Shown here: piece by piece, positions 33,134 through 40,919 of the stretch
How positions within the stretch are numbered: the first letter of the stretch is position 1
Layout: each line of letters starts with the position of its first letter
Source: Candidatus Hydrogenedentota bacterium
GTDB taxonomy: Bacteria; Hydrogenedentota; Hydrogenedentia; Hydrogenedentales; SLHB01
DNA: 45,433 bases
Assembly (NCBI GenBank): GCA_016209895.1
Contig: JACQVH010000077.1
Coordinates: forward strand, 1-45,433
Direction: 5' to 3'
The notes under the pieces: model-generated
What the model was told of the DNA's origin: nothing
Seen by the model: only the letters and a program-made list of their open reading frames with translations
The model's database searches: none
Translations under genes and position numbers: made by a program

Positions 33134-34990
33134 TCACTGCGACGGTCTGTCCCGGACGCCTTTCAGGGCTTCACGTACCCCGTCTACTACGGATTGACCG
33201 ACGCGGAGCAATTCGGGTCGCCCGCCGACGACTGCGAAGCGGACTTTCGAGTCATCTTCCGCGGGCTTGCCGACTTGCACCGGGCCAAAAACCTTGGCGT
33301 CCTGCGATGGACCCACCTTGGCGACTACGGAGACGACCAGGATCGGCGTGTCCAACCCGTACGGACTTAAGTCACTCGGCACGGTGGGAGCTTCCACGGT
33401 CCTCAATTTCGCTTTGGTGAGCGCGTCGAGAAGTATGCCGATGTCTCCCTGGTTCTCGAGAATCTTACTTTCAGGTTCCACAATCACCCATTTCTCCGGT
33501 CGCTTCTCGAACTCGAACTGAACACCTTCGAACTGCAATCGGACGCGCGTCGCATTTTGCTTTTGGAAATCCAGCAGTGTCCGCGAACGAAAGTCGTAAG
33601 GCGTCTTCTTTAAAATGCCGTAGTCCAGGTTGGTGATGGTCGTGAGCGCGCCCGTGTCCTGACGCGCGTAGTAAAAATCGCCCCGGGACAGTGGCGCACC
33701 CACGCGGAGAGTGGCCTCCGTCGGATTCTCGCTGCCAAGCGTCAATGTCCATTCAATACTGGGCTGGTCTAGGCCAGTACTCATCCCCGGAGTTTCTTCG
33801 GGAAAGTTCTTTCCTTTCAGCATCTTTATGGTCGAAATGAAGTTGGAGACCGCGACTTGGTCCGTGTCATCCACTGCGGGTTGGACCAAGGTCCAGCCTT
33901 TCGCCGGGTCGAGCTCCAACCGAAATTCTTCGTGGCCTGAGCGATATTCCATGGCGCGAATATCGGCGGCGCGCGCCGTGAACAAGCGCTGTTCCCGAAA
34001 CGCGTCCGGCGATTCCGGAAATGCCGAAATGATCGAGCCGTCCATGACGCAGACCTCGCCCGTTTCGGCGCGGCGCACGTACAGGCCGCCCTCCGGGTCG
34101 CCGGTAGCGGTCCCGCCGAAGTATAACGTCTGCGGCGTCTTGCCGATCCCCGCCGATACGGCAATGCGCGCGCCCGGCGGCTCGAGACCGTAATCCGCGA
34201 GTTGCTCCGGCGTAGCGACGTAGTCCCGCCCCTGCGCGTATTGAAGCTCGCTGATCAGCTTTTGCACCAATTCCTCGTCAGCCCGCGCCTGTACCGGCGA
34301 TCGAAGCTGCCACGTACCCTCCGGCGATTTCTCCAGTATCACCGGCACGGATTCTTCCGGCCCCTCGGCGGTGGACGCGCCTTCTGTCGCCGGAGCGGAC
34401 CGCTTCTGCCGGAAACGGACGTATTCCAGACGCGTGACGCCTTCATCGCCCACGTGGATCAGGCGACGGTCGCGCAGATCGAGCAACGCGCGGTCCAGTT
34501 CAAAGAATTCGCGATTCGAGACAAGAAAGACCGCTCCTTCATTGACGCTCGCATAGCGGAACGACTGCGTGGGATCGGCCATGCCCACCGTAAGGCGCAC
34601 CCCGCTATTCGTAGCCGTATCTAGGGTCATGGTCAGCCGCGGCCGATCCAGTTCGTATTTGGTGAGGTCAGCCGGCTCGTTCTCGATGGTGCGTTCATTG
34701 GAGAGCTCCGCCACCGCGCCCGCCAGGCGCTTCCACAGTTCCTGGTTCGCAGGAATGCTTGCGGGACGCGTAATCGCCCACTTGCCGGCTTCGTCGCGGC
34801 TCCCTTCGATAGCTGCATCATCCAGCCGTTCGAGCGTTACGTGACGGATTTCCTCCGGCGCAAACGAGAAAACTTTCTTTGCTTCTTCCCTCGCCTGCTG
34901 CGCGGACTGTTCGTGCTGAATCATGAGCCAGTACCCGCCCGAAAGGACGATCAGCGCGATCAGAAGCGCAATTGTAGTGCGAGCTTTCAC
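33134..34990 (-). CDS. DUF4340 protein of a Gld-type ABC operon
   Basis: 618 residues from GTG 34990, which overlaps the stop of the GldG-like gene as GTGA with GAAGGAAG just upstream; the open frame reaching 35164 lies inside that gene. A single N-terminal membrane helix (TIALLIALIVLSGGYWLMI) is followed by a large extracytoplasmic part built of repeated strand-rich DUF4340 units. Recurrent phrases are TKYELDRPRLTMTL, LADYGLEPPGARIAV and LSPYGLDTPILVV, each with the Y-G/E-L-x-x-P pattern. DUF4340 proteins habitually follow GldG-like genes (family knowledge), but their molecular job is not established. Last gene of the operon. Confidence 0.85.
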   Translation of the reverse strand: MKARTTIALLIALIVLSGGYWLMIQHEQSAQQAREEAKKVFSFAPEEIRHVTLERLDDAAIEGSRDEAGKWAITRPASIPANQELWKRLAGAVAELSNERTIENEPADLTKYELDRPRLTMTLDTATNSGVRLTVGMADPTQSFRYASVNEGAVFLVSNREFFELDRALLDLRDRRLIHVGDEGVTRLEYVRFRQKRSAPATEGASTAEGPEESVPVILEKSPEGTWQLRSPVQARADEELVQKLISELQYAQGRDYVATPEQLADYGLEPPGARIAVSAGIGKTPQTLYFGGTATGDPEGGLYVRRAETGEVCVMDGSIISAFPESPDAFREQRLFTARAADIRAMEYRSGHEEFRLELDPAKGWTLVQPAVDDTDQVAVSNFISTIKMLKGKNFPEETPGMSTGLDQPSIEWTLTLGSENPTEATLRVGAPLSRGDFYYARQDTGALTTITNLDYGILKKTPYDFRSRTLLDFQKQNATRVRLQFEGVQFEFEKRPEKWVIVEPESKILENQGDIGILLDALTKAKLRTVEAPTVPSDLSPYGLDTPILVVSVVAKVGPSQDAKVFGPVQVGKPAEDDSKVRFAVVGGRPELLRVGQSVVDGVREALKGVRDRPSQ

Positions 34991-36663
34991 CGGTACTTCC
35001 TTCGCCGCCGGTAGGCGAACCAGCCCGCGACTACCACGGCTTGCAGCACGCCCAGACTCGCGATCCAGGCGACGGCCTGCTCCTGCGCATCCGTCAAAAG
35101 GATGGGCGGGTCCTCGACGCCCGTGGGCCGAATCGCGATTAACTCTTCGTTCTCGGTCAACCACGCCACCGTATTCAAGACGAAGTTGACATGCCCCGCG
35201 ATATCAATTCGCCCGTTCGAGGCAAAATCGCTGTCGCCGACGACGACCAACCGCGTATCGCGCGTGAGGCTGCTGTCGCCGACCGGCACGTCCGTCTTAG
35301 CGGTGGCCGTCACGGCCACGCCGAGCGAACCTTCCGGTTCGTCCGGGTCCCGATGAACCGTCCGATGTTCATACAGACCGCGCAGGTCGGTTTCCGCGAA
35401 GGTTTGAGGCAGCGTGCGAAGAAGCGTGGTCCCGGCGACGTTACTCGGCAGTTCCTCCAAAAACGTTACCGTGCGGGCGGCGGGCAAGACCATTTGTTCC
35501 GCAAAGCCGCGCGTGATTGGGTGGTTTTTCTCGTAACAACCCTGAAACGCCTTGGCCGGGTCGGGGTCGTCGCTGAAAAGGCCCATTACGCTGCTGTCCG
35601 GGAGCAGCGGTACCTCGAGCGAGGATTGCGTCAAACGCGATACTACGGTGTCTTGTCCTGCTACGATGCCGTAGCGCTGCCGCAACCAACCATAGAGATT
35701 CACGGACTGACCTTCGCGACTGGCCAACTGCGGGTCGGACAAGACGAGTAGCCGGCCGCCGCGTTGCGCGAGAGCATCCACCGCGTTGATTTCCTCCGGA
35801 TGCAAGTCGGCGTTCGGCCCGTTGATCAACAGTACGTCACAATCGGCCGGAATTTTGGGGTCGCTTACGGAGATAGCGAGCGGCTCGACTCGATACGCCT
35901 CGGCTTCGAGCAGCGCCTTCAGCTTGCTTCCGCCCCCGCTCGCGTCTGGACGCAGCAAGTCGCGTTCCCCGTGGCCCGTGAGCGAATAGATTTTCGGCTC
36001 CGAATTCCGTACAACGTTGATTAAGGCGTTCGTGAAATCGCGTTCTTCCAATCGCGGCTTGGTACCGGTCAACGACAGCACGCGCTGCCGACTGCCGCAT
36101 ACCAGCACCACCGCGCCTTGCGCCGACACCTTATCCTCCAGCTTCAGGGCCGCCACCAAGGCCGGGTCCCGTTGCGGGTCGGTAAACTCAACTTTCAAGT
36201 GGGGTGTGACTTTCTGGCAACGCTCCAGGAAGCGCCGGGTCTTTTCCTTCGAAGTCGAGACCTCCGTGTCACCAAGATTGGTGAATAAGCAGGCCGCGTG
36301 CACATCCTTATCGAGACTCTTCAGCACGCTGACGGTTTGCTCCGCCAGAGTCCGACGTCCCTCCCGCGTCAAATCCACGGACCAGTCCCAGTGGCTCACG
36401 AACGCATACAAGACGATGCAGATACCGAAGAACAGCGCGGAACCAACGACTGTGTTCAATCCGGATAAACTCGCCTTTTCCGAGGCGCCCGTCCACACCC
36501 CGACCGCGAGTAGTACCAGCCACACGCATCCGCTGACCAGTCCCACACCCAGAGCCGCCACCACCGGGAGCACGAACGGGTCTTCCTTGAGCAACACGAG
36601 ATTCACGGCCGCGGCCAACGCAATGGCCGCCATATAGCCCGCGATCTTACGCACACGCATCAT
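34987..36663 (-). CDS. GldG-like auxiliary protein of an ABC-2 transporter
   Basis: 558 residues. Three hydrophobic helices sit near the N-terminus (e.g. GYMAAIALAAAVNLVLL, VVGSALFFGICIVLYAFVSHW), and one closes the protein before a basic tail (GVLQAVVVAGWFAYRRRRKYR). The large extracytoplasmic middle opens with VDLTREGRRTLAEQTVSVLKSL, the hallmark start of the GldG/ABC_transp_aux family (DLTxxxxxTLS). It contains the ThuA/IFT52-like stretch CDVLLINGPNADLHPEEINAVDALAQ. ATG 36663 comes three bases after the permease stop. In Bacteroidetes GldFG serve gliding; outside that phylum the same set is common without gliding, so an envelope transport role is safer. Confidence 0.88.
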   Translation of the reverse strand: MMRVRKIAGYMAAIALAAAVNLVLLKEDPFVLPVVAALGVGLVSGCVWLVLLAVGVWTGASEKASLSGLNTVVGSALFFGICIVLYAFVSHWDWSVDLTREGRRTLAEQTVSVLKSLDKDVHAACLFTNLGDTEVSTSKEKTRRFLERCQKVTPHLKVEFTDPQRDPALVAALKLEDKVSAQGAVVLVCGSRQRVLSLTGTKPRLEERDFTNALINVVRNSEPKIYSLTGHGERDLLRPDASGGGSKLKALLEAEAYRVEPLAISVSDPKIPADCDVLLINGPNADLHPEEINAVDALAQRGGRLLVLSDPQLASREGQSVNLYGWLRQRYGIVAGQDTVVSRLTQSSLEVPLLPDSSVMGLFSDDPDPAKAFQGCYEKNHPITRGFAEQMVLPAARTVTFLEELPSNVAGTTLLRTLPQTFAETDLRGLYEHRTVHRDPDEPEGSLGVAVTATAKTDVPVGDSSLTRDTRLVVVGDSDFASNGRIDIAGHVNFVLNTVAWLTENEELIAIRPTGVEDPPILLTDAQEQAVAWIASLGVLQAVVVAGWFAYRRRRKYR

Positions 36664-36666
36664 TGG

Positions 36667-37497
36667 CTAGCCCTTCCATTTGCGGCTTTCGAGCGCCCGC
36701 AGCGTCAAGAAGAGAAAGAAGACCGTGAACAGCACGTAGTAGGCCACGTCCTTCGGCTGGAAGATCCCTTGGGCCATCTCCCGCGCGTGAGCGTCCAGGG
36801 GCAGTTGTGTCACCAGGTCGCGGAAGATGCCATACAGCAGCCCGGTAAGTTTTTGCAGCGCCGGGCCGAATCGTTCCGGCGTCAGTAAGTGTTCGGGCAA
36901 GTCTTCACCCAGCGATCCGAGCACGTACGAGATGAACCAGGTTCCAAGCGTCAAAGTGCCGGCGGTCACTTGGTTGCTGGTCATTGCGGAGACAAACAGT
37001 CCGAGGCCGACAAACGCCGCGCCCATGAGAAAGACCGTGAGCAGCCCGAAAAGCAGGACGGCAGGCTCCACGTCGGTGTAATAGCTCATGATGCTCAGTT
37101 GCACGGCCACCGCCGCCATCATGACGAGCAGCATGCCCAACGCCGCCGCGAACTTGCCCAACACGATTTCGCGATCGCGCAACGGATACGTGAAGAGCAA
37201 CTCGGCCGTGCCGCGATTCTTCTCCTCCGCCAGTAGCCGCATAGTAAGCAACGGGCCGATAAACATGATCAATTGGCCGCAAAAGACGAGGAACGGGCTC
37301 AGCATGGTCTCTTCCAAGTCGGGTACGCCCGTATACGCATAGGCCGGAGGATTCTTCGTCACGCGGCAATAGAAGATGAATCCCGCGGTAAAGCCGAGTC
37401 CCGAAAGGAAAGCAAACGTGCCCGCGATGACGTATCCGACCGGCGTGGTGAAGTAGCTCTTGAACTCGCGTTTGCACACGGCCCACGCCGCTTTCAT
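36667..37497 (-). CDS. ABC-2 type permease (GldF-like)
   Basis: Inner-membrane permease (276 aa) with about six helices, starting VCKREFKSYFTTPVGYVIAGTFAFLSGLGF, the typical opening of GldF/NosY-type permeases. MRLLAEEKNRGTAELLFTYPLRDREIVLGKFAAA is the conserved cytoplasmic segment that couples to the ATPase. It starts at ATG 37497, overlapping the ATPase stop as ATGA. It probably forms the channel with the upstream ATPase and the GldG-like partner. Confidence 0.92.
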   Translation of the reverse strand: MKAAWAVCKREFKSYFTTPVGYVIAGTFAFLSGLGFTAGFIFYCRVTKNPPAYAYTGVPDLEETMLSPFLVFCGQLIMFIGPLLTMRLLAEEKNRGTAELLFTYPLRDREIVLGKFAAALGMLLVMMAAVAVQLSIMSYYTDVEPAVLLFGLLTVFLMGAAFVGLGLFVSAMTSNQVTAGTLTLGTWFISYVLGSLGEDLPEHLLTPERFGPALQKLTGLLYGIFRDLVTQLPLDAHAREMAQGIFQPKDVAYYVLFTVFFLFLTLRALESRKWKG

Positions 37498-38420
37498 CGC
37501 CCGTTCTCCCCTTCTTTCGAGATGGCATCTACGAAGACGTCTTCCAGCGTTCGCGTCCGCGGTTGAAGGCTGCGCAGGGAATGCCGCGCCTGGACCAGCG
37601 CCTCTGCGATGGCGGCGCCTGTATCGGTGCGCGTCTGAACGAGGTAGCGCCCCGCACCCTCACAAACTACCTGAGTAACCCCGGTCACCCGTTCCAGCAC
37701 CCGCTTCACATCCGCTTCCGCCCCATCGGCCTCGACGATTATCGGCTGCGTCCCGCTGGCCCCGCCCAAGTTTTCCATACTGTCCTGCGCGACGATCCGG
37801 CCCTGGTGAATGATGAGAACTCGGCCACAAATCATTGCCACTTCCGGCAGAATGTGGGTGCTCAACAAGACCGTATGTTCTTGCGCCAAGTCCTTGATCA
37901 TCTGTCGAATCTCGATAATCTGTTTCGGATCGAGACCCACGGTCGGCTCGTCGAGGATCAGCACCGGCGGATTACCGATCAAGGCCTGTGCGAGACCGAC
38001 CCGCTGGCGATATCCCTTGGATAAATGCCCGCAGACACGGCTGGCCATTTCGGTAAGCCCGCACCGTTCCATCGCCCGGCCCACTTCTCGCGCGCGGTCG
38101 GACTTGGGAACGTTCTTTACTTCGGCGACATAACTCAGGAACTTCGAGACCAGCATCTCCGGATACTGCGGCACGTTTTCCGGGAGATAGCCGACTCGGC
38201 GCTTCACCTCGAGGGGATTCTCATGGACCTCGAATCCGGCAATCCGTGCGGTACCGCGCGAGGCGGGAAAGAATCCGCAGAGGATGCGCATCGTGGTCGT
38301 CTTCCCGGCCGCGTTTGGACCGAGGAACCCGATGATTTCGCCCCGCCCCACCCCAAACGAGACATCCTGGATCGCGGCCAATGACCCGTAATATTTTGTA
38401 AGCCCCTTTACTTCGATCAT
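37494..38420 (-). CDS. ABC transporter ATPase (GldA/NatA-like)
   Basis: 308 residues from ATG 38420 (MIEVKGLTKYYGSLAAIQDV). The frame is open to 38543, but the extra 41 residues are encoded by the dispersed repeat and are not homologous-looking. Motifs: Walker A GPNAAGKTTTMRILCG, Q-loop GYLPENVPQYPEMLV, signature LSKGYRQRVGLAQALIG, Walker B PVLILDEPTVGLDPKQI, switch His LLSTHILPEV. The ~85-residue C-terminal extension (DGAEADVKRVLERVTGVTQVV) is typical of NatA/GldA ATPases. First gene of ATPase-permease-GldG-DUF4340, all overlapping or within three bases. AAGGAA lies almost against the ATG, so the ribosome site is poor. Confidence 0.94.
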   Translation of the reverse strand: MIEVKGLTKYYGSLAAIQDVSFGVGRGEIIGFLGPNAAGKTTTMRILCGFFPASRGTARIAGFEVHENPLEVKRRVGYLPENVPQYPEMLVSKFLSYVAEVKNVPKSDRAREVGRAMERCGLTEMASRVCGHLSKGYRQRVGLAQALIGNPPVLILDEPTVGLDPKQIIEIRQMIKDLAQEHTVLLSTHILPEVAMICGRVLIIHQGRIVAQDSMENLGGASGTQPIIVEADGAEADVKRVLERVTGVTQVVCEGAGRYLVQTRTDTGAAIAEALVQARHSLRSLQPRTRTLEDVFVDAISKEGENGR

Positions 38421-38772
38421 TTCCTTAAAGTGACCAGTGGTCAGTTGCTGTTTGCTAGCGGCTGGTTGCAAGTCCTTGGTTTCTGGTTTCCGGTTTTCAC
38501 TTATTCGGTTCGCGATCAGTATTCGGCATTTAGCGTTTGGCATTCGGCATGGTTGGCCACTCGGAACTCGCTACTCGGAACTCGGTACTCCTTCAAGCAT
38601 ACACCCCTCGAATCGTCTACACAAAACGCCACAAAACGTATTCAGTTGACAAATTCCTGCCAAAACTATCGGTAAGTTCTTCCCCGATTCGCCTGATTTG
38701 CCAGCATGGGCCAATTATCGCATCGGCGTAACCTCGTCCAATTGTATAGCTTGCTTAGCCGACCACAATCCG
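38421..38772. other. Intergenic region upstream of the Gld-type operon
   Basis: Divergent gap of 435 bp in total before the zinc-ribbon gene. Most of it is repeat copy 2 (38431-38592). After that, TTGACA occurs at 38646-38651 on the plus strand without a good -10. No leftward promoter for the Gld operon could be recognised; it may lie in or beyond the repeat. Confidence 0.4.
38431..38592. repeat. Dispersed short-repeat block, copy 2
   Basis: Starts with TGACCAGTGGTCAGT (shared with 18070). It then runs through GGTTTCTGGTTTCCGGTTTTC, ATTCGGCATTTAGCGTTTGG/CATTCGGCATGG units and ends in ACTCGGAACTCG and ACTCGGAACTCGGTACTC tandem units. It is the longer copy of the block at 18070-18152, with the same motif order. 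Confidence 0.78.
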
Positions 38773-38781
38773 TGGTATAAT
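38773..38781 (+). promoter_or_regulatory. Extended -10 promoter of the small zinc-ribbon gene
   Basis: TGGTATAAT: perfect -10 TATAAT (38776-38781) with TGn extension. The nearest -35-like box, TTGCTT (38751-38756), is at 19 bases. Transcription would begin near 38788, about 68 bases before the ATG at 38856. Confidence 0.45.
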
Positions 38782-38855
38782 ACGTGACGCTGGCATAGGA
38801 AATGCTCACTCCAAATCCAGAGGGGCTTGGACCAAGAAAGTGAGGCGATGCCCAA

Positions 38856-39050
38856 ATGATAGTGCAATGTTGCGTATGCAATAGAATCCGTCGCGGCAAT
38901 CGTTGGTTGCAAGCGGTGGCCCCGGAAGGGTTTCACGACCGGGTAAGCCACGGCTACTGCCCACGGTGCGCCGTAAAAGCGTTCGCTGAAATTCAAAAAT
39001 CTTCGGCCCGCCCTTTTCACTCTGCCCGTCACGCCGCAAGCGCTAGATAA
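38856..39050 (+). CDS. Small CxxC-CxxC zinc-ribbon protein
   Basis: A 64-residue protein, MIVQCCVCNRIRRGNRWLQA onward, with a second pair in VSHGYCPRCAVKAF (Cys 5/8 and 35/38). The pattern C-x2-C, Trp, then SHGxCPxC is the same short motif found at the C-terminus of many sensor proteins (ICxxCKKIR...SHGICPxC), there thought to bind metal or redox signals (family recollection). Here it stands alone with its own promoter and terminator, so it is a real gene despite its size. GTGAGG lies about ten bases upstream. A cytosolic metal or redox sensor adaptor is plausible inference. Confidence 0.65.
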   Translation: MIVQCCVCNRIRRGNRWLQAVAPEGFHDRVSHGYCPRCAVKAFAEIQKSSARPFHSARHAASAR

Positions 39051-39090
39051 CCTTCCCCAAGGGATACTGCTCAAAGCGCCTGCAGACCTA

Positions 39091-39120
39091 CGGCGCGCTA
39101 CCCAAGCGCGCCGCTTCTTT
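39091..39120 (+). terminator. Terminator after the zinc-ribbon gene
   Basis: Perfect 8-bp GC stem CGGCGCGC / GCGCGCCG (39091-39098, 39106-39113) with a seven-base loop, followed by CTTCTTT. It starts about 40 bases after the stop codon. The tail is only partly T-rich, so strength is uncertain. Confidence 0.62.
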
Positions 39121-39135
39121 CCCGGAGCGGCGCGT

Positions 39136-39164
39136 TTGACATAGTTACTTGAGATGATTACAAC
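39136..39164 (+). promoter_or_regulatory. Promoter of the Phd-type antitoxin gene
   Basis: -35 TTGACA (perfect, 39136-39141), 17-base spacer, -10 TACAAC (39159-39164, four of six). Start near 39171, about 15 bases before the ATG. An antitoxin of this family would normally repress its own promoter. Confidence 0.5.
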
Positions 39165-39185
39165 CGAACTTGGAAAAAGTTCACC

Positions 39186-39311
39186 ATGAAAACCATGGCA
39201 ATTAGAGAGTTCAAGGCGCGCGCCCAGCAGGTACTTGATCAGGTGGTCAAGACTCGGGAACCGTTGGTAGTCACGAAGTGGGGCCGACCCATTGCGAAAG
39301 TGATTCCATGA
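39186..39311 (+). CDS. Phd/YefM-type antitoxin, short and without toxin
   Basis: A 41-residue protein starting MKTMAIREFKARAQQVLDQV and ending EPLVVTKWGRPIAKVIP. It matches the conserved DNA-binding N-terminal half of Phd/YefM antitoxins (strand, xxFKARxxxxLDxV helix, PLVVTKxGxPIAxV). Members usually carry another 20-40 residues that wrap the toxin; these are missing here. No toxin gene follows; instead the stop runs straight into a sialidase-like remnant. It has a good promoter, so it may still be expressed, perhaps as an anti-addiction antitoxin, or may just be a relic. Confidence 0.68.
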   Translation: MKTMAIREFKARAQQVLDQVVKTREPLVVTKWGRPIAKVIP

Positions 39312-39585
39312 CGGTCGCGACTACGAGGGCCGAAACCCGGCGTGGCTCCTGGGCGGCGTCGAAGCGGACTCACCGTCCGGCAAGGTGATTCACTGGGGCC
39401 AGCCCGTGGCCGTACTGTTTGCCCAGGGTAGAAAGGTTCGTATCAGTTATCCGGACTTTATCGAAGGCAACGGCCGGCTTTACATCTCGGAGACGCAAAA
39501 GAGCGTCGCCCGCGTCCACGAAATACCCAACGAATTGTTGAGCCGCCTCTGGACTCCATCGAGAAGCGAGACCGCCCACCAATAG
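39304..39585 (+). pseudogene. C-terminal remnant of a sialidase/BNR-like protein
   Basis: Open frame from 39304 to the stop at 39583-39585, about 93 codons, with no plausible start except GTG 39385 deep inside. The text HDGRDYEGRNPAWLLGGVEA, then VIHWGQPVAVLFAQ, VRISYPDFIEGNGRLYISET and QKSVARVHEIPNELLSRLW, reads like the last blades of exo-sialidase/BNR proteins (family pattern WSQPE-x-x-LY ... SYPDLIE ... TETQK-x-x-ARVHEI, from memory). The rest of the gene is absent; the left edge is within a few bases of the antitoxin stop. It is best read as a deletion relic. Confidence 0.6.
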
Positions 39586-39635
39586 CCCAGAGCCGAGGAC
39601 TCGCGATAGCTCACCGTCACGGCTCGTCAACTCTC

Positions 39636-39664
39636 TTGGCAACACCGGGGACAGTCTTTATAAT
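39636..39664 (+). promoter_or_regulatory. Promoter of the Gfo/Idh/MocA-isomerase operon
   Basis: -35 TTGGCA (39636-39641, five of six), ideal 17-base spacer, -10 TATAAT (39659-39664, perfect). Start near 39671, leaving a ~47-base leader with a strong AAGGAGGGAGAG ribosome site. This is the best sigma-70 promoter in the window. Confidence 0.68.
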
Positions 39665-39717
39665 AGGGGCCGATTTTTCTTGCGGGCTGGATACCTTTTT
39701 GCGAAGGAGGGAGAGAT

Positions 39718-40881
39718 ATGGCCAAGAAGACCGTTAATGTGGCGATGATCGGCGCGCAGTTCATGGGGAAGACTCATAGCAACGCATGGCGTAAGGTGGG
39801 GATGTTTTTCGACCTGCCCGTCAAACCGGTCATGAAAGTGCTCTGTGGTAAGTTCCCCGAAGAACTGGCAGTCGCGGAGAAGTATGGCTGGCAGGAAACC
39901 AGTCTCGACTGGGAGGAAGTGGTGGCGCGGCCGGACATTGACATCGTGGACGTCTGCACGCCGAATTTCCTGCATCCGCCGATTGCCATCGCCGCGGCCA
40001 AAGCGGGCAAACACGTGATGTGCGAGAAGCCGCTGGCCAATACTGTAAAGGAAGCGCAGGCGATGCTCGCCGCGGCGAAGAAGGCCGGCGTGAAGCACAT
40101 GTGCGCGTTTTCATACCGTTTTTCACCTGCGGTGAGCACGATTAAGCAAATGATGCTGCGGGGCGACCTGGGACGGATTTTTCATTTCCGCGCCGCCTAT
40201 CAGCAGGATTGGATCGTGGACCCAAACTTTCCCCGCGTGTGGCGGCTGGTGAAGAAGCATACCGGTTCGGGCGCCCTCGGAGACATCGGCGCGCATATCG
40301 TGGACCTGTGCCATCATCTGGTCGGGCCCGTTGCCGAGGTGTGCGGCGCGCTTCAGACGTTCGTTACCCAGCGCCCGCTGACCGAGAGCGACACGGGGAT
40401 TTCGGGCAAGTCTGGCGAGAAACGCGTGGGCCGCATGGGCGAGGTGGACGTGGACGACGCGGCGGTCTTCGTGGGCCGAATCGCCGGGGCGGATACCTTG
40501 GCCAGTTTCGAGGCGACGCGCTTTGCGCCGGGCCGCCGCAACTTCAACTCGATCGAGATTTACGGCAGCGAAGGGTCGGTACTCTGGAATCTCGAAGACA
40601 TGAATTATCTCCAGTATTTCAGCCGGAAAGACCCCGGCCATCTGCAAGGTTTCCGGCGTGTGCACGCCACCGATCCGGCGCACCCCTACGTCGGCGCCTG
40701 GTGGCCTACCGGGCATATCATCGGCTACGAACATCTCTTCGTGCACGAGGTGTACGAGTTCGTGTCAGGCCTTGGCAAGAGCAAGGTCACCTATCCGACC
40801 TTCGAAGACGGGGTCGCCTGCCAGAAGGTGCTCGAGGCGGTGGAGAAGGCCAGTAAGACGAAGAAATGGGTAAAAGTTTGA
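39718..40881 (+). CDS. Gfo/Idh/MocA-family sugar dehydrogenase
   Basis: Cytosolic NAD(P)-dependent oxidoreductase (387 aa) acting on a sugar or inositol-like substrate. The Rossmann N-terminus is NVAMIGAQFMGKTHSNAWRK. The catalytic EKP motif is intact in HVMCEKPLANTVKEAQAML, in contrast to the exported homologue at 16794. The second conserved region is GDIGAHIVDLCHHLVG, whose Asp and His shape the active site. There is no signal peptide. The start is fixed by a very strong ribosome site directly before ATG 39718. It is followed after 38 bases by a sugar isomerase, a standard pair for oxidising and isomerising odd hexoses or inositols. Substrate unknown. Confidence 0.9.
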   Translation: MAKKTVNVAMIGAQFMGKTHSNAWRKVGMFFDLPVKPVMKVLCGKFPEELAVAEKYGWQETSLDWEEVVARPDIDIVDVCTPNFLHPPIAIAAAKAGKHVMCEKPLANTVKEAQAMLAAAKKAGVKHMCAFSYRFSPAVSTIKQMMLRGDLGRIFHFRAAYQQDWIVDPNFPRVWRLVKKHTGSGALGDIGAHIVDLCHHLVGPVAEVCGALQTFVTQRPLTESDTGISGKSGEKRVGRMGEVDVDDAAVFVGRIAGADTLASFEATRFAPGRRNFNSIEIYGSEGSVLWNLEDMNYLQYFSRKDPGHLQGFRRVHATDPAHPYVGAWWPTGHIIGYEHLFVHEVYEFVSGLGKSKVTYPTFEDGVACQKVLEAVEKASKTKKWVKV

Positions 40882-40919
40882 CCATTTGTTGAACGCTGGA
40901 AAGCGTGGAGGAGAAAGCT

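Noticed and set aside
38646-38651. TTGACA before the zinc-ribbon gene as a -35
   Set aside because: No acceptable -10 at the proper distance; the extended -10 at 38773 is a better promoter.
39308-39388. ATGA-coupled 26-codon frame after the Phd-type antitoxin as its toxin
   Set aside because: The product is a short Arg/Thr-rich string without toxin-like sequence; the sialidase-like remnant occupies this DNA in another frame.
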